Numbered from the stretch's first letter, positions 8,371-15,416 are shown. The stretch is DNA of 18,696 bases from CAVPRW01 sp046727435 [NCBI: bacterium] (GCA_046727435.1 JBKPCR010000548.1:1-18696); one strand, 5' to 3'. Notes: generated from the sequence alone by a model not told the origin. Translations and numbers: made by a program.

Positions 8371-8715
8371 ATGAAACATGTCGCCGTTGTCATACGTCAG
8401 ACTCCGTTCAATACGTGTCGGAACTCCGAGGCGCTGCGAATGACCGTCGGGCTGACGCTAGCCGATCACAGCATCGCCGTGATCTTCCGTGATGACGGGG
8501 TGTATACCTTGTTACCAACGCAACCAGCATTGATTGGCTCGCTCGAGATCGATAAGCATCTCGAGACACTCCAGCTCCTCAACGTACGTCTGATCGCCGA
8601 GCGGGAATCATTGACCGAACGTTATTTGTCTCACCTGAAATGGGACGTTGAGCGCCTCGGTCAGCGTGAGGTCGTACAGCTCTTGGGGGAGAGCGATGCC
8701 ATCATCTGCTTCTGA
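8371..8715 (+). CDS. DsrE-fold (DsrF/DsrH/TusC-like) protein
   Basis: A 114-residue protein with the DsrE-like alpha/beta pattern. It has an N-terminal strand KHVAVVIRQTPF, then a helix RNSEALRMTVGLTLADH, the segment IAVIFRDDGVYTLLP and a late strand ending DAIICF. The DGVYTLLP block matches the TusC/DsrF type, which usually lacks a catalytic cysteine. The only cysteines here, C16 and C113, are not at the TusD/DsrE active position. It is therefore more likely a structural partner of the preceding DsrE protein than a carrier itself. TusBCD and DsrEFH are three-subunit complexes; only two DsrE-fold genes are visible, so a two-component version is implied. The ATG has only a weak ribosome site. 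The 56 bases before it hold a small GC hairpin (8331-8343). Confidence 0.72.
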   Translation: MKHVAVVIRQTPFNTCRNSEALRMTVGLTLADHSIAVIFRDDGVYTLLPTQPALIGSLEIDKHLETLQLLNVRLIAERESLTERYLSHLKWDVERLGQREVVQLLGESDAIICF

Positions 8716-8748
8716 TAGAAGAGGAGCACCGAACCACGGAGTTATCCC

Positions 8749-9690
8749 ATGAGTGTGGCAAGCGAGCAAGGGAGTAGCCGCAACCCAAAGGCGGTCAATT
8801 CTCTCCTGGAGCAGATCGGGAAGACGCCGCTGCTCCGTTTCGTCAATATCGCCAAAGAGCTCGACCGCGTCAGTATCTATGGCAAAGCGGAGTGGTTCAA
8901 CCCGGGCGGGTCAGTGAAGGACCGTCCAGCCTTGCGCATGATCGAGGAAGGAGAGCATACAAAAGTCCTGACGCGAGACAAGGTGATTCTTGACTCCAGC
9001 TCCGGCAATACCGGCATCGCCTATGCGCTGATCGGAGCCGTGAAAGGCTATCGCGTGGAGTTGGCGGTGCCTCGTAATGTCAGCCAAGAACGCAAGCGGA
9101 TTTTGCAGGCTTATGGCGCCCATGTCATCTACACCGACCCGCTTGCCGGCTCTGATGGGGCGATTCGGGAGGCACATCGACGCTACGAGGACAACCCTGA
9201 GAAGTACTTTATGCCGGACCAATACAACAACCCGGCCAATTGGTGGGCCCACTATGACACAACCGGCCCGGAGATCATCGAGCAGACGAAAGGGCATATC
9301 ACTCATTTCGTGGCGGGTGTTGGAACCAGCGGCACCCTCATGGGGACAGGCCGGCGGTTGCGAGAGTTCAATCCTCGGATCCAAATCGCCGCTGTCCTCC
9401 CGGCCGAGGATTTGCACGGGATTGAAGGGCTGAAACATATGGAAACGGCCATCGTCCCGGGCATCTGGAATGAGCAGTTTCCCGACCTCAGGCTGACGGT
9501 GCGTACCGAGGATGCCTATACGATGGCACGCCGCCTGGCGCTGGAGGAAGGGATCCTGGTGGGGCAATCGGGTGGGGCGGCGGTATACGCTGCCTTGCAA
9601 CTGGCGCGGCAGATTACTGAAGGGGTGATCGTGACGATTTTGCCAGATGCGGGAGACCGCTACTTCAGCACTGGCCTGTGGGAGGGATGA
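8749..9690 (+). CDS. cysM: CysM-like cysteine synthase, probably sulfur-carrier dependent
   Basis: A 313-residue fold-type II PLP enzyme. The PLP lysine is K57 in FNPGGSVKDR. The substrate loop is SSSGNTGIAYA (about 83-93) and the phosphate loop is GVGTSGTLMG (about 190-199). The late GIEGLKHMETAIVPGIW block resembles the CysO-dependent CysM of mycobacteria rather than classic CysK. That enzyme uses O-phosphoserine and carrier thiocarboxylate to make carrier-cysteine. The next gene is the JAMM protease, six bases on, matching the carrier/CysM/Mec+ trio; the carrier itself is about 1.9 kb upstream in the same direction. The ATG at 8749 has CGGAG nine bases before it. Together with the gene at 5777 the cluster has two cysteine synthases, which may differ in serine substrate or sulfur donor. 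Confidence 0.92.
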   Translation: MSVASEQGSSRNPKAVNSLLEQIGKTPLLRFVNIAKELDRVSIYGKAEWFNPGGSVKDRPALRMIEEGEHTKVLTRDKVILDSSSGNTGIAYALIGAVKGYRVELAVPRNVSQERKRILQAYGAHVIYTDPLAGSDGAIREAHRRYEDNPEKYFMPDQYNNPANWWAHYDTTGPEIIEQTKGHITHFVAGVGTSGTLMGTGRRLREFNPRIQIAAVLPAEDLHGIEGLKHMETAIVPGIWNEQFPDLRLTVRTEDAYTMARRLALEEGILVGQSGGAAVYAALQLARQITEGVIVTILPDAGDRYFSTGLWEG

Positions 9691-9696
9691 GCGCTC

Positions 9697-10167
9697 ATGC
9701 GGATGGCTCGTGCGAACGCAGAACATATGTATGCGCAGGCACTAGCGGAGTTCCCCTTCGAGTGCTGCGGCATGATCATTGGGCCAGAGGGGGAAGATAT
9801 CGAAGCCGAGGACATCGTGAGGGCCTGCCGGAATATCCAGCAGGACCTTCACCAAAAATACCCGGAACGCTTCCCACGGGATGCGACCATTGGATACACC
9901 ATGGCCAAGGATGACATCGAGGCCATCGTCAAAGAGGCACAGGACCATGGGTGGGTGGTCAAGGTGTGCTATCACTCGCATCCGAACACGGGGGCGTATT
10001 TTTCGCAAGAGGACCGACGTAATGCCGAAGGGTGGGACCTCTGGTTTCCCGGGGTGCGGTTTGTGGTGCTGTCTGCCTATCCCGGGGAGATTCGCGATAT
10101 GCAAGGGTATCGTTGGGATGAGCCAACGCAAACGTTCGTGTCCGTTCCCATCGAAATGTCTGAATAA
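9697..10167 (+). CDS. JAMM/Mov34 (Mec+-like) zinc metalloprotease
   Basis: A 156-residue MPN/JAMM-domain protease. The full metal motif H-x-H-x7-S-x2-D is present as HSHPNTGAYFSQED, giving zinc ligands H93, H95 and D106 with S103. The catalytic glutamate is E22 in PFECCGMIIG. In mycobacteria the related Mec+ cleaves the CysO-cysteine adduct to free cysteine. Other bacterial relatives such as QbsD of Pseudomonas trim residues after Gly-Gly on a sulfur carrier. Both jobs fit here, because the cluster's carrier ends in three extra residues and a CysM gene is immediately upstream. The ATG at 9697 lies six bases after the cysM stop, and the end of cysM supplies a GGAGGG ribosome site. The tusA-like gene follows 26 bases later. 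Family assignment is secure; the exact substrate is inferred. Confidence 0.93.
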   Translation: MRMARANAEHMYAQALAEFPFECCGMIIGPEGEDIEAEDIVRACRNIQQDLHQKYPERFPRDATIGYTMAKDDIEAIVKEAQDHGWVVKVCYHSHPNTGAYFSQEDRRNAEGWDLWFPGVRFVVLSAYPGEIRDMQGYRWDEPTQTFVSVPIEMSE

Positions 10168-10193
10168 GGAGAGTTGACCGGGAGGATGAGGCC

Positions 10194-10436
10194 ATGTCAA
10201 CCGAGGCCATTGTCGATAAAGAATTGAATTTGCAGGGTGAGGTGTGCCCCTATACATTTGTCAAATCGAAACTTGCGCTGGAAATTATGCAGCCGGGTCA
10301 GGTGCTTCGTGTCATTGTGGATAACGATGAATCGGCCTCGAACGTTCCCCGCAGCATGCAGAACGAAGGCCACAATGTCCTGGGGGTCACCAAGCTCAAT
10401 AATAAAGATTGGCAGATCGTCGTCCAAAAGTCCTAA
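10194..10436 (+). CDS. TusA-family sulfur transfer protein
   Basis: An 80-residue TusA/SirA-like protein. The core signature appears as LNLQGEVCPYTFVKSKLALE, whose cysteine (C18) is the expected persulfide carrier in the CPxx motif. The remainder follows the usual fold, with VLRVIVDNDESASNVPRSM and a final IVVQKS strand. TusA proteins pass sulfane sulfur from rhodaneses or desulfurases to DsrE-type partners and biosynthetic enzymes. The variant CPYT differs from CPxP of classic TusA. Its position between the JAMM protease and a ThiF/MoeB gene makes it the likely sulfur donor to the adenylated carrier. The ATG at 10194 has GGGAGGATGAGG upstream. Confidence 0.9.
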   Translation: MSTEAIVDKELNLQGEVCPYTFVKSKLALEIMQPGQVLRVIVDNDESASNVPRSMQNEGHNVLGVTKLNNKDWQIVVQKS

Positions 10437-10467
10437 GGCGTGGCTGGCAACAGCCAAGGAGGGCCGA

Positions 10468-11346
10468 GTGGCCGCTGGGACATCCGCAAAGCTGGCGAAT
10501 CTACGTGCACCGATCACCGAGCTGAATTTTTCTGAGGAGGAAATCCGACGGTATAGCCGGCATATCGTGCTTCCCGAGGTGGGAGGCATCGGCCAGAAAC
10601 AGATCAATCGGGCGTCAGTGTTGGTGGTGGGCGCCGGAGGGCTGGGCTCCCCAGTGGCGTTCTATCTCGCGGCGGCTGGCGTGGGAACCATTGGCATCGT
10701 CGACAACGACGTCGTCGACACCAGCAATCTCCAACGCCAGATTCTGCACACCACCGCAGATGTGGGGCGTAAGAAAGTGCAGTCGGCCCGGGAAACGCTG
10801 TTGGCGCTCAATCCCAACTTGACGATCGTCCCCCATGATGTGCGTCTGAATGCTGGCAACATTGTGGACATCCTCAGAGATTACGATGTGGTGGCAGAGG
10901 GAAGCGACAATTTTCCGACCAAATTTTTGGTCAACGATGCCTGTGTGATGACTGACACACCACTCTCGATGGCGGGGATCTTCCGCTTTTCTGGACAGAT
11001 TCTTACCGTGGTTCCCCACGCTGGGCCATGCTATCGCTGTTTGATCCCGCAACCGCCACCGGCCGGCGCTATCCCCAGTTGCCAGGAAGCCGGGGTGTTG
11101 GGGGCCATGGCGGGGGCTGTCGGGGTCATCCAGGCCACCGAAGTCCTCAAACTCATCCTGGGGAAAGGGCAGGTGTTGCAAGGTCGTCTGTTGCTCTTTG
11201 AGGCCCTGCAAATGCGTTTCGAACCTATCGAGGTGAAACGTAACCCGGAATGCCCAGTCTGCTCAGAGACGCCATCGATAACGGAGCTCATCGATTACGA
11301 CATCGCCTGTGAGATGCAGCCGCCTAGCGCATCCTCGGCATCTTGA
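10468..11346 (+). CDS. ThiF/MoeB/HesA-family sulfur carrier adenylyltransferase (second copy)
   Basis: A paralogue of the enzyme at 7136, 292 residues from a GTG start. It has [21 protein letters not shown], the nucleotide loop GAGGLGS near 55-61 and [17 protein letters not shown]. The zinc pairs are CYRC (C188, C191) and CPVC (C262, C265), and the candidate catalytic cysteine is C205 in PSCQEAGVLG. I chose GTG 10468 because AAGGAGGG lies five bases before it and it falls after the tusA stop. It leaves about 19 extra residues before the first family motif. The frame is open further upstream to 10237 but that overlaps tusA and looks spurious. The last residues (SASSAS) are low complexity. It differs from copy one in GSDNFPTKF and in TPLSMAGIFRFSGQ, so the two may serve different carriers. 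Confidence 0.93.
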   Translation: MAAGTSAKLANLRAPITELNFSEEEIRRYSRHIVLPEVGGIGQKQINRASVLVVGAGGLGSPVAFYLAAAGVGTIGIVDNDVVDTSNLQRQILHTTADVGRKKVQSARETLLALNPNLTIVPHDVRLNAGNIVDILRDYDVVAEGSDNFPTKFLVNDACVMTDTPLSMAGIFRFSGQILTVVPHAGPCYRCLIPQPPPAGAIPSCQEAGVLGAMAGAVGVIQATEVLKLILGKGQVLQGRLLLFEALQMRFEPIEVKRNPECPVCSETPSITELIDYDIACEMQPPSASSAS

Positions 11347-11495
11347 TCACCCTCCTGAGAGGCCCACACAATTCTGGAGTTGGGCCCACCAGGGTGGGCA
11401 CATGTTGTCATGGAGCCGTCAGCTCAACTTTTACATGCGCTTAGGGGAAGGAAAATAAGGTAGGGCATGGGTCGCATAACAGGAGAAGCTGGCGT
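11347..11495 (+). promoter_or_regulatory. Intergenic region with two mutually exclusive hairpins
   Basis: This 149-base gap separates the carrier/JAMM/ThiF genes from the transporter genes. A perfect seven-base inverted repeat, GCCCACC-AG-GGTGGGC, spans 11384-11399. An alternative stem pairs GGCCCA (11361-11366) with TGGGCC (11381-11386) and uses part of the same bases, so only one can form. No run of T follows, so a simple intrinsic terminator is not supported; attenuation or an RNA structural role is possible. A GGAGAAG ribosome site for the next gene lies near 11482-11488. I see no convincing promoter. Confidence 0.4.
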
Positions 11496-12749
11496 ATGAG
11501 CACCCCTGATTTCGCCCAGCGATCGGTTCGATCCTCGGCTGCATCGCGAGCCAAGAGTTTCAACATCGCGCGAGGAGTGGCCGCCGCTGCCGCAGCCTTC
11601 GTCATCCTGGTGGGAACGGCCTCGATCGATCGCCTGCTGGCGGTGTTCTGGCTTTTTGGGTTGGCATTTGGTTTCGTGCTGCAGCGCAGCCGCTTCTGCT
11701 TTGCGTCAGCCTTTCGGGATCTGTTCCTACTCGGGGACGCGCGAGTGATGAAGGGCATCATCGCCGGGTTGGCGGTGGCGACCGCGGGGTTTGTAGTGTT
11801 GATGGCCCGTTTGCTCCCAGAAGTCGGCTTTGGCAGCCTGCCGCCCGGTGCCACTGTGCTGCCGCTAGGGATTCATACGTTGGTTGGCGGAGGGCTATTT
11901 GGGATCGGTATGGTGCTGGCGGGAGGATGCACCTCCGGCAGCCTCTACCGGGCGGGTGAGGGTTACGTGGGATCGATGGTGGCCCTGCTCGGCATCATGC
12001 TTGGTCTGGAAATTTCCTCGCATACGTGGAATTGGTGGTGGGAGGCGCACATCAGCCGCGCGCCCCTTATATGGTTCCCCGAGCAACTCGGGTACCTTGG
12101 GGGGACACTGCTGACGTTTGGAGCGCTGCTGCTGTCGTTTCTTGTGGTCTCCTGGTGGGAATTTCGGGCCTCGATCATGCTCCCTCCCAAGCGCGATGAG
12201 GTACATGCAGCGTCGAGCCTTGGCGAACAGCTTCGTGCCCTCGGCCATACGGTCTTCGTGAAAGGTTGGCCGGTCGTCGTGGGCGGTGTGGCGCTGGCCA
12301 CCTTGAATGTCTACCTGTACACGTATCGGCATCCGTGGGGGGTAGTCGCAGGACTTGGGATCTGGGCAGATAAAGTAGCCAGCGCAATTAACCTCGGAGC
12401 AGGAGAGCTCCTGGGGCGTTCGTCGTTGGCTGGGTGCGCTTTCGAACCCGATACTGCAAGCGCTCTCGGGCATATGCCGCTGCTCAATCTGGGAGTCATC
12501 GCCGGCGCCTTCATCGCGGCGTCGTTGGCCTCGGAATTTAAGCTCCGGATCCCAAAACAGCCACTGCGTTATATCCAGTCAATGGGTGGTGGCGTGCTGA
12601 TGGGGTATGGTGCGGGCCTGGCCTTAGGTTGCACCGTTGGGGCGTTCTTCTCGGCGGTCCCGTCGCTGGCGTTGAATGGCTGGGTGTTCGCCGGAGCTCT
12701 GGCAGTCGGCGCCTATGTCGGCGTAAAGGTCCTGAATCACATACCATAG
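11496..12749 (+). CDS. YeeE/YedE-family transporter, probable thiosulfate importer (TsuA-like)
   Basis: A polytopic inner-membrane protein of 417 residues with about nine or more hydrophobic segments. It has the two half-repeats typical of YeeE/YedE proteins. The buried cysteines expected on the substrate path are present: C68 in RSRFCFASAF, C145 in LAGGCTSGSL, C314 in LAGCAFE and C379 in ALGCTVGAFF. In the characterised TsuA of Spirochaeta, conserved pore cysteines guide thiosulfate through the membrane, and a TusA-like TsuB works at the cytoplasmic face. Here a TusA-like gene follows at 12843 and an exported rhodanese at 13109, supporting thiosulfate or a related sulfane-sulfur compound as substrate. 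It is longer than E. coli YeeE (352), partly through a charged N-terminal stretch of about 25 residues. Selenium or other sulfur species cannot be excluded. Confidence 0.88.
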   Translation: MSTPDFAQRSVRSSAASRAKSFNIARGVAAAAAAFVILVGTASIDRLLAVFWLFGLAFGFVLQRSRFCFASAFRDLFLLGDARVMKGIIAGLAVATAGFVVLMARLLPEVGFGSLPPGATVLPLGIHTLVGGGLFGIGMVLAGGCTSGSLYRAGEGYVGSMVALLGIMLGLEISSHTWNWWWEAHISRAPLIWFPEQLGYLGGTLLTFGALLLSFLVVSWWEFRASIMLPPKRDEVHAASSLGEQLRALGHTVFVKGWPVVVGGVALATLNVYLYTYRHPWGVVAGLGIWADKVASAINLGAGELLGRSSLAGCAFEPDTASALGHMPLLNLGVIAGAFIAASLASEFKLRIPKQPLRYIQSMGGGVLMGYGAGLALGCTVGAFFSAVPSLALNGWVFAGALAVGAYVGVKVLNHIP

Positions 12750-12842
12750 CTGGCAATGCATGGCTCGTTTTGGTGGCACAAACGACCGAGGCTGTCGATG
12801 CTCTCGTTGGGGGGATGGCTCAAATGACAAGAGGGGTAGTCT

Positions 12843-13058
12843 ATGAAACTCGATGTCCGGGGTGAGATCTGTCCCTATCCGCAGGTCAAGACCGTCGCGG
12901 CCTTGAAAAAACTGGCGCCGAGCGACCAACTCGAGGTGCTCACCGATCACCCTCCGGCACTGGAAACGGTGCCAGCGCAGGCGGCGCGGCTCGGCTATGT
13001 CGCCGAGATCGAGGAAGTTGGTACCGCGGAATGGTGCATTGTGCTGCGCAAAGGCTGA
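12843..13058 (+). CDS. TusA-like protein, TsuB-type partner of the transporter
   Basis: A 71-residue TusA-fold protein with the classic N-terminus MKLDVRGEICPYPQVK. C10 of the CPYP motif is the predicted persulfide or thiosulfate-binding cysteine. A second cysteine, C66, lies in the last strand (EWCIVLRKG). In the known TsuAB system the small partner accepts thiosulfate delivered by the YeeE channel and is needed for uptake. The ATG at 12843 has GAGGGG about eight bases upstream and lies 93 bases after the transporter stop. It differs clearly from the other TusA-like protein at 10194 (CPYT, different C-terminus), so the two probably have separate partners. Confidence 0.88.
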   Translation: MKLDVRGEICPYPQVKTVAALKKLAPSDQLEVLTDHPPALETVPAQAARLGYVAEIEEVGTAEWCIVLRKG

Positions 13059-13108
13059 GACGGAAAGCGCTCCTTATGGTGAAGAGCTCAACGTAGGAGG
13101 TCCGTAAG

Positions 13109-14038
13109 ATGAAGGGGCAGGACGCCCTGGTAACGCAACATGGGGCGATGAAGGCGGTCATGCGGCTAGTCTTCGTCAGCATTATCAGCATGAGCGTGGT
13201 AACCGCGATGGCGTGGGGGGCCGGCGGGGGATATGCTCGACCTGAGCTGCTTGCCGAGACGGATTGGCTGGCGCAACACCTCAACGACCCCGGCATCCGC
13301 ATCGTCGACATGCGCTCGGAGGGGGCATACCAAAAGGGACATATTCCAGGCGCAGTGCATCTCGGATGGAAATCCCTCAAGGATGCCGACAACGAGGTAT
13401 ACGTCATTCCCCCGGAGAAATTCGCCGGCGTAATGAGTCAACTAGGGATTGGCAACGACACGACGGTAGTGGGCTATGACGACCAGGGGGGCCTTGGTCC
13501 AGCCCGGCTCTGGTGGGTGCTGGACTACTACGGACATCGGGCGGCCAAGGTCCTCAACGGCGGCTGGAACAAGTGGGTCAAAGAAAAACACCCGGTCACC
13601 ACCGAGGTGTCAACGCCCCCTCCCACGCAGTTCAGCGTGCAAATGGAGGCGCAGAAGATCTGCCTGGTCGAGGAATTGCTGGAAGAGATGAAGGGCCCGA
13701 ACGTGGTGATCGTCGATGCGCGGTCGCCCGCTGAATACAGCGGCTTCGACGTGCGCGCCAAGCGTGGTGGGCACATCCCTGGAACACTGAATATCGACTG
13801 GGTGCGCAACATCACCAACGACGACCTCAAAACCTTCAAGCCTGCGGCTGAACTGCGCAAGATGTATGAGGCAGCTGGTGTGACACCGGGCAAAGAGATC
13901 ATCGTGCATTGCGATACCGGCGTCCGGGCCGCCCATACAGTGTTCACGCTGACACTATTAGGTTATAATCAGCTACGTAATTACGATGGTTCGTGGCAGG
14001 AATGGGGCAATCGTCCTGACCTGCCGATCGCCCGCTAG
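13109..14038 (+). CDS. Exported tandem-domain rhodanese (thiosulfate sulfurtransferase)
   Basis: A 309-residue protein with two rhodanese domains. Residues 1 to about 40 look like a Sec signal: a basic start, then MRLVFVSIISMSVVTAMAWGAGG. The protein therefore probably works in the periplasm or is membrane-anchored. The N-terminal rhodanese domain (about 45-165) has YDDQGGLGPAR where an active cysteine would be and is inactive, as is usual in SseA/TST proteins. The C-terminal domain (about 180-305) has the active loop C268-D-T-G-V-R, the standard six-residue loop of sulfur-specific rhodaneses. The ATG at 13109 is supported by AGGAGGT seven bases upstream. It sits directly after the TsuA/TsuB-like pair, suggesting thiosulfate or polysulfide handling outside the cytoplasm before or during import. 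Confidence 0.92.
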   Translation: MKGQDALVTQHGAMKAVMRLVFVSIISMSVVTAMAWGAGGGYARPELLAETDWLAQHLNDPGIRIVDMRSEGAYQKGHIPGAVHLGWKSLKDADNEVYVIPPEKFAGVMSQLGIGNDTTVVGYDDQGGLGPARLWWVLDYYGHRAAKVLNGGWNKWVKEKHPVTTEVSTPPPTQFSVQMEAQKICLVEELLEEMKGPNVVIVDARSPAEYSGFDVRAKRGGHIPGTLNIDWVRNITNDDLKTFKPAAELRKMYEAAGVTPGKEIIVHCDTGVRAAHTVFTLTLLGYNQLRNYDGSWQEWGNRPDLPIAR

Positions 14039-14079
14039 GAGGTTAACGGGTGCGACAGGCTGCCATGGAGGGATGCGGG

Positions 14080-14547
14080 GTGAAAATTTCGGCAAGGGGG
14101 CGCTACGCCGTGCGTGGAATGTTGGATGTTGCGCTGAATTCCCGCAATTTCCCGACCCCATTGGCAGATATTTCCCTGCGCCAGGGGATTACCATTTCAA
14201 ACCTCGAACAACTCTTCGCGAAACTCAGGCGGGCGGGATTGGTGCGCAGCGTACGAGGTCCCGGCGGTGGCTATTTCCTGGCCCAGGCGCCGTCACAGAT
14301 TACCATCGCCGATATCCTGCGCGCCGTCGAAGAACCCTTGGCGCCCGAAGCCAAGACCGCCAACTGCGAAAGGGAACCGAGTACTGGTCAGCGGATCGAC
14401 GATCTCCTCATTAACGTGTTGTGGAGCCGCCTCACCGACCAGATCCGCCAGATCCTCGAATCGGTGACGCTCCATGACTTGGTCACCGAGTGGGAAAAAT
14501 CCTCGCCGCCCGGGTTTATGGAACATCGGTTCCTCTTCAGTATTTAA
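14080..14547 (+). CDS. Rrf2-family transcriptional regulator, IscR cysteine triad incomplete
   Basis: A winged-helix DNA-binding protein of the Rrf2 family (IscR, CymR, NsrR). From the GTG at 14080 the product begins KISARGRYAVRGMLDVA, the standard Rrf2 N-terminus, and has 155 residues. The recognition helix region is at about 30-55, and the wing carries RSVRGPGGGYFLA at about 57-69. IscR holds its Fe-S cluster with three cysteines spaced C-x5-C-x5-C. Here only one, C96 in TANCEREP, is left in that segment, so an IscR-type cluster is unlikely. CymR-like control through cysteine synthase, or sensing by a single cysteine, fits the neighbourhood. A GTG at 14050 with a better AGGAGG site, directly after the rhodanese stop, would add ten residues including another cysteine. 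It probably controls the sulfur genes upstream. Confidence 0.88.
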   Translation: MKISARGRYAVRGMLDVALNSRNFPTPLADISLRQGITISNLEQLFAKLRRAGLVRSVRGPGGGYFLAQAPSQITIADILRAVEEPLAPEAKTANCEREPSTGQRIDDLLINVLWSRLTDQIRQILESVTLHDLVTEWEKSSPPGFMEHRFLFSI

Positions 14548-14597
14548 GGTCAATATGATGTAAGCTGACCACGCGCTACGACAGGGTTGTTCCCCGG

Positions 14598-15407
14598 ATG
14601 TCTTCGCGGATCGTTGCATTGCTGACAGATTTCGGTCATCGTGACCCCTTTGTCGGGACCATGAAGGGGGTCATGCTCGGTATCAACCCCGATCTACAAC
14701 TGATCGATATCAGCCATGAGATAACGCCACAGCGTATTCGCGAAGCGGCGATCGTGCTCTCGGTTAGCTGTCCCTATTTTCCTCCCCATACCATCTTTCT
14801 TGTCGTCGTCGACCCTGGAGTCGGGGGGACACGACGACCGATTGTCGTCGAAACAACAGAACATCTCTTCGTCGCCCCAGATAACGGTGTTCTAGGACCG
14901 GTTCTGGCTCAGGCAGGGGTTCGGAGTGTCATCCACGCCACGGAAACACGATACTTCCGTCAGCCGATTAGCCGTACCTTCCACGGCCGCGATGTGTTTG
15001 CCCCATTGGCGGCATGGTTGTCATGCGGCACCCAGGCGCACGAGATGGGTACGACCATTGACGACTATCAGCATCTGAAGTTACCACAGCCGCGTGTGGA
15101 GGCCGATGGGGGGCTGGTAGGTGAAGTCATCTACGAGGATCGTTTTGGCAATCTGATCACCAACATCGCCGAAGCGTGGGTGACGGAGGTCTGGGGGCCT
15201 CCTCCCTGGCAAGGCATAGAGGCCCACATCGAAGCATCGGTCATTCGAGGGCTGGATTCGCATTACGCCCAGCGCTCCCCCCAGGAGTTGGGCCTCATCA
15301 TCAACAGCTGGGGGTTCTTCGAGGTCTTCGCCAATAGTGGGAGTGCGGCTCAGGCAACGGGTGCTGTCGAAGAGAGACCTGTTCGTATCCGACGTGGCGA
15401 GCGTTAA
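14598..15407 (+). CDS. SAM hydroxide adenosyltransferase (SAM hydrolase, DUF62 family)
   Basis: A 269-residue member of the fluorinase/chlorinase-like family that in most bacteria hydrolyses S-adenosylmethionine to adenosine and methionine. It opens with VALLTDFGHRDPFVGTMKGV, the family signature with D11. The hydrolase triad Asp-Arg-His is visible as D72 and R79 in VDPGVGGTRR and H129 in TFHGRD. The later block EVIYEDRFGNLITNI is also characteristic. Halogenating members differ around these positions, so hydrolysis is the likely reaction. The ATG has no clear ribosome site. It follows the Rrf2 gene by 50 bases that include a GGTCA/TGACC inverted repeat. A link to sulfur metabolism through methionine recycling is possible but unproven. 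Confidence 0.9.
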   Translation: MSSRIVALLTDFGHRDPFVGTMKGVMLGINPDLQLIDISHEITPQRIREAAIVLSVSCPYFPPHTIFLVVVDPGVGGTRRPIVVETTEHLFVAPDNGVLGPVLAQAGVRSVIHATETRYFRQPISRTFHGRDVFAPLAAWLSCGTQAHEMGTTIDDYQHLKLPQPRVEADGGLVGEVIYEDRFGNLITNIAEAWVTEVWGPPPWQGIEAHIEASVIRGLDSHYAQRSPQELGLIINSWGFFEVFANSGSAAQATGAVEERPVRIRRGER

Positions 15408-15416
15408 CGGAGACAA

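Noticed and set aside
8003-8715. A dissimilatory sulfur oxidation (dsr) locus
   Set aside because: Only DsrE-fold proteins are present; no dsrA, dsrB, dsrC or dsrM-type genes are seen, and the context is cysteine biosynthesis.
10237-10467. N-terminal extension of the second ThiF/MoeB frame
   Set aside because: It overlaps tusA in another frame, has no family motif, and a GTG with AAGGAGGG exists at 10468 after the tusA stop.
14548-14575. GGTCA...TGACC inverted repeat after the Rrf2 gene as a terminator
   Set aside because: Five-base arms with a 13-base loop and no T run; too weak to call.
14598-15407. A fluorinase or chlorinase for halogenated natural products
   Set aside because: The Asp-Arg-His set of the hydrolases (D72, R79, H129) is present and no biosynthetic gene cluster surrounds it.
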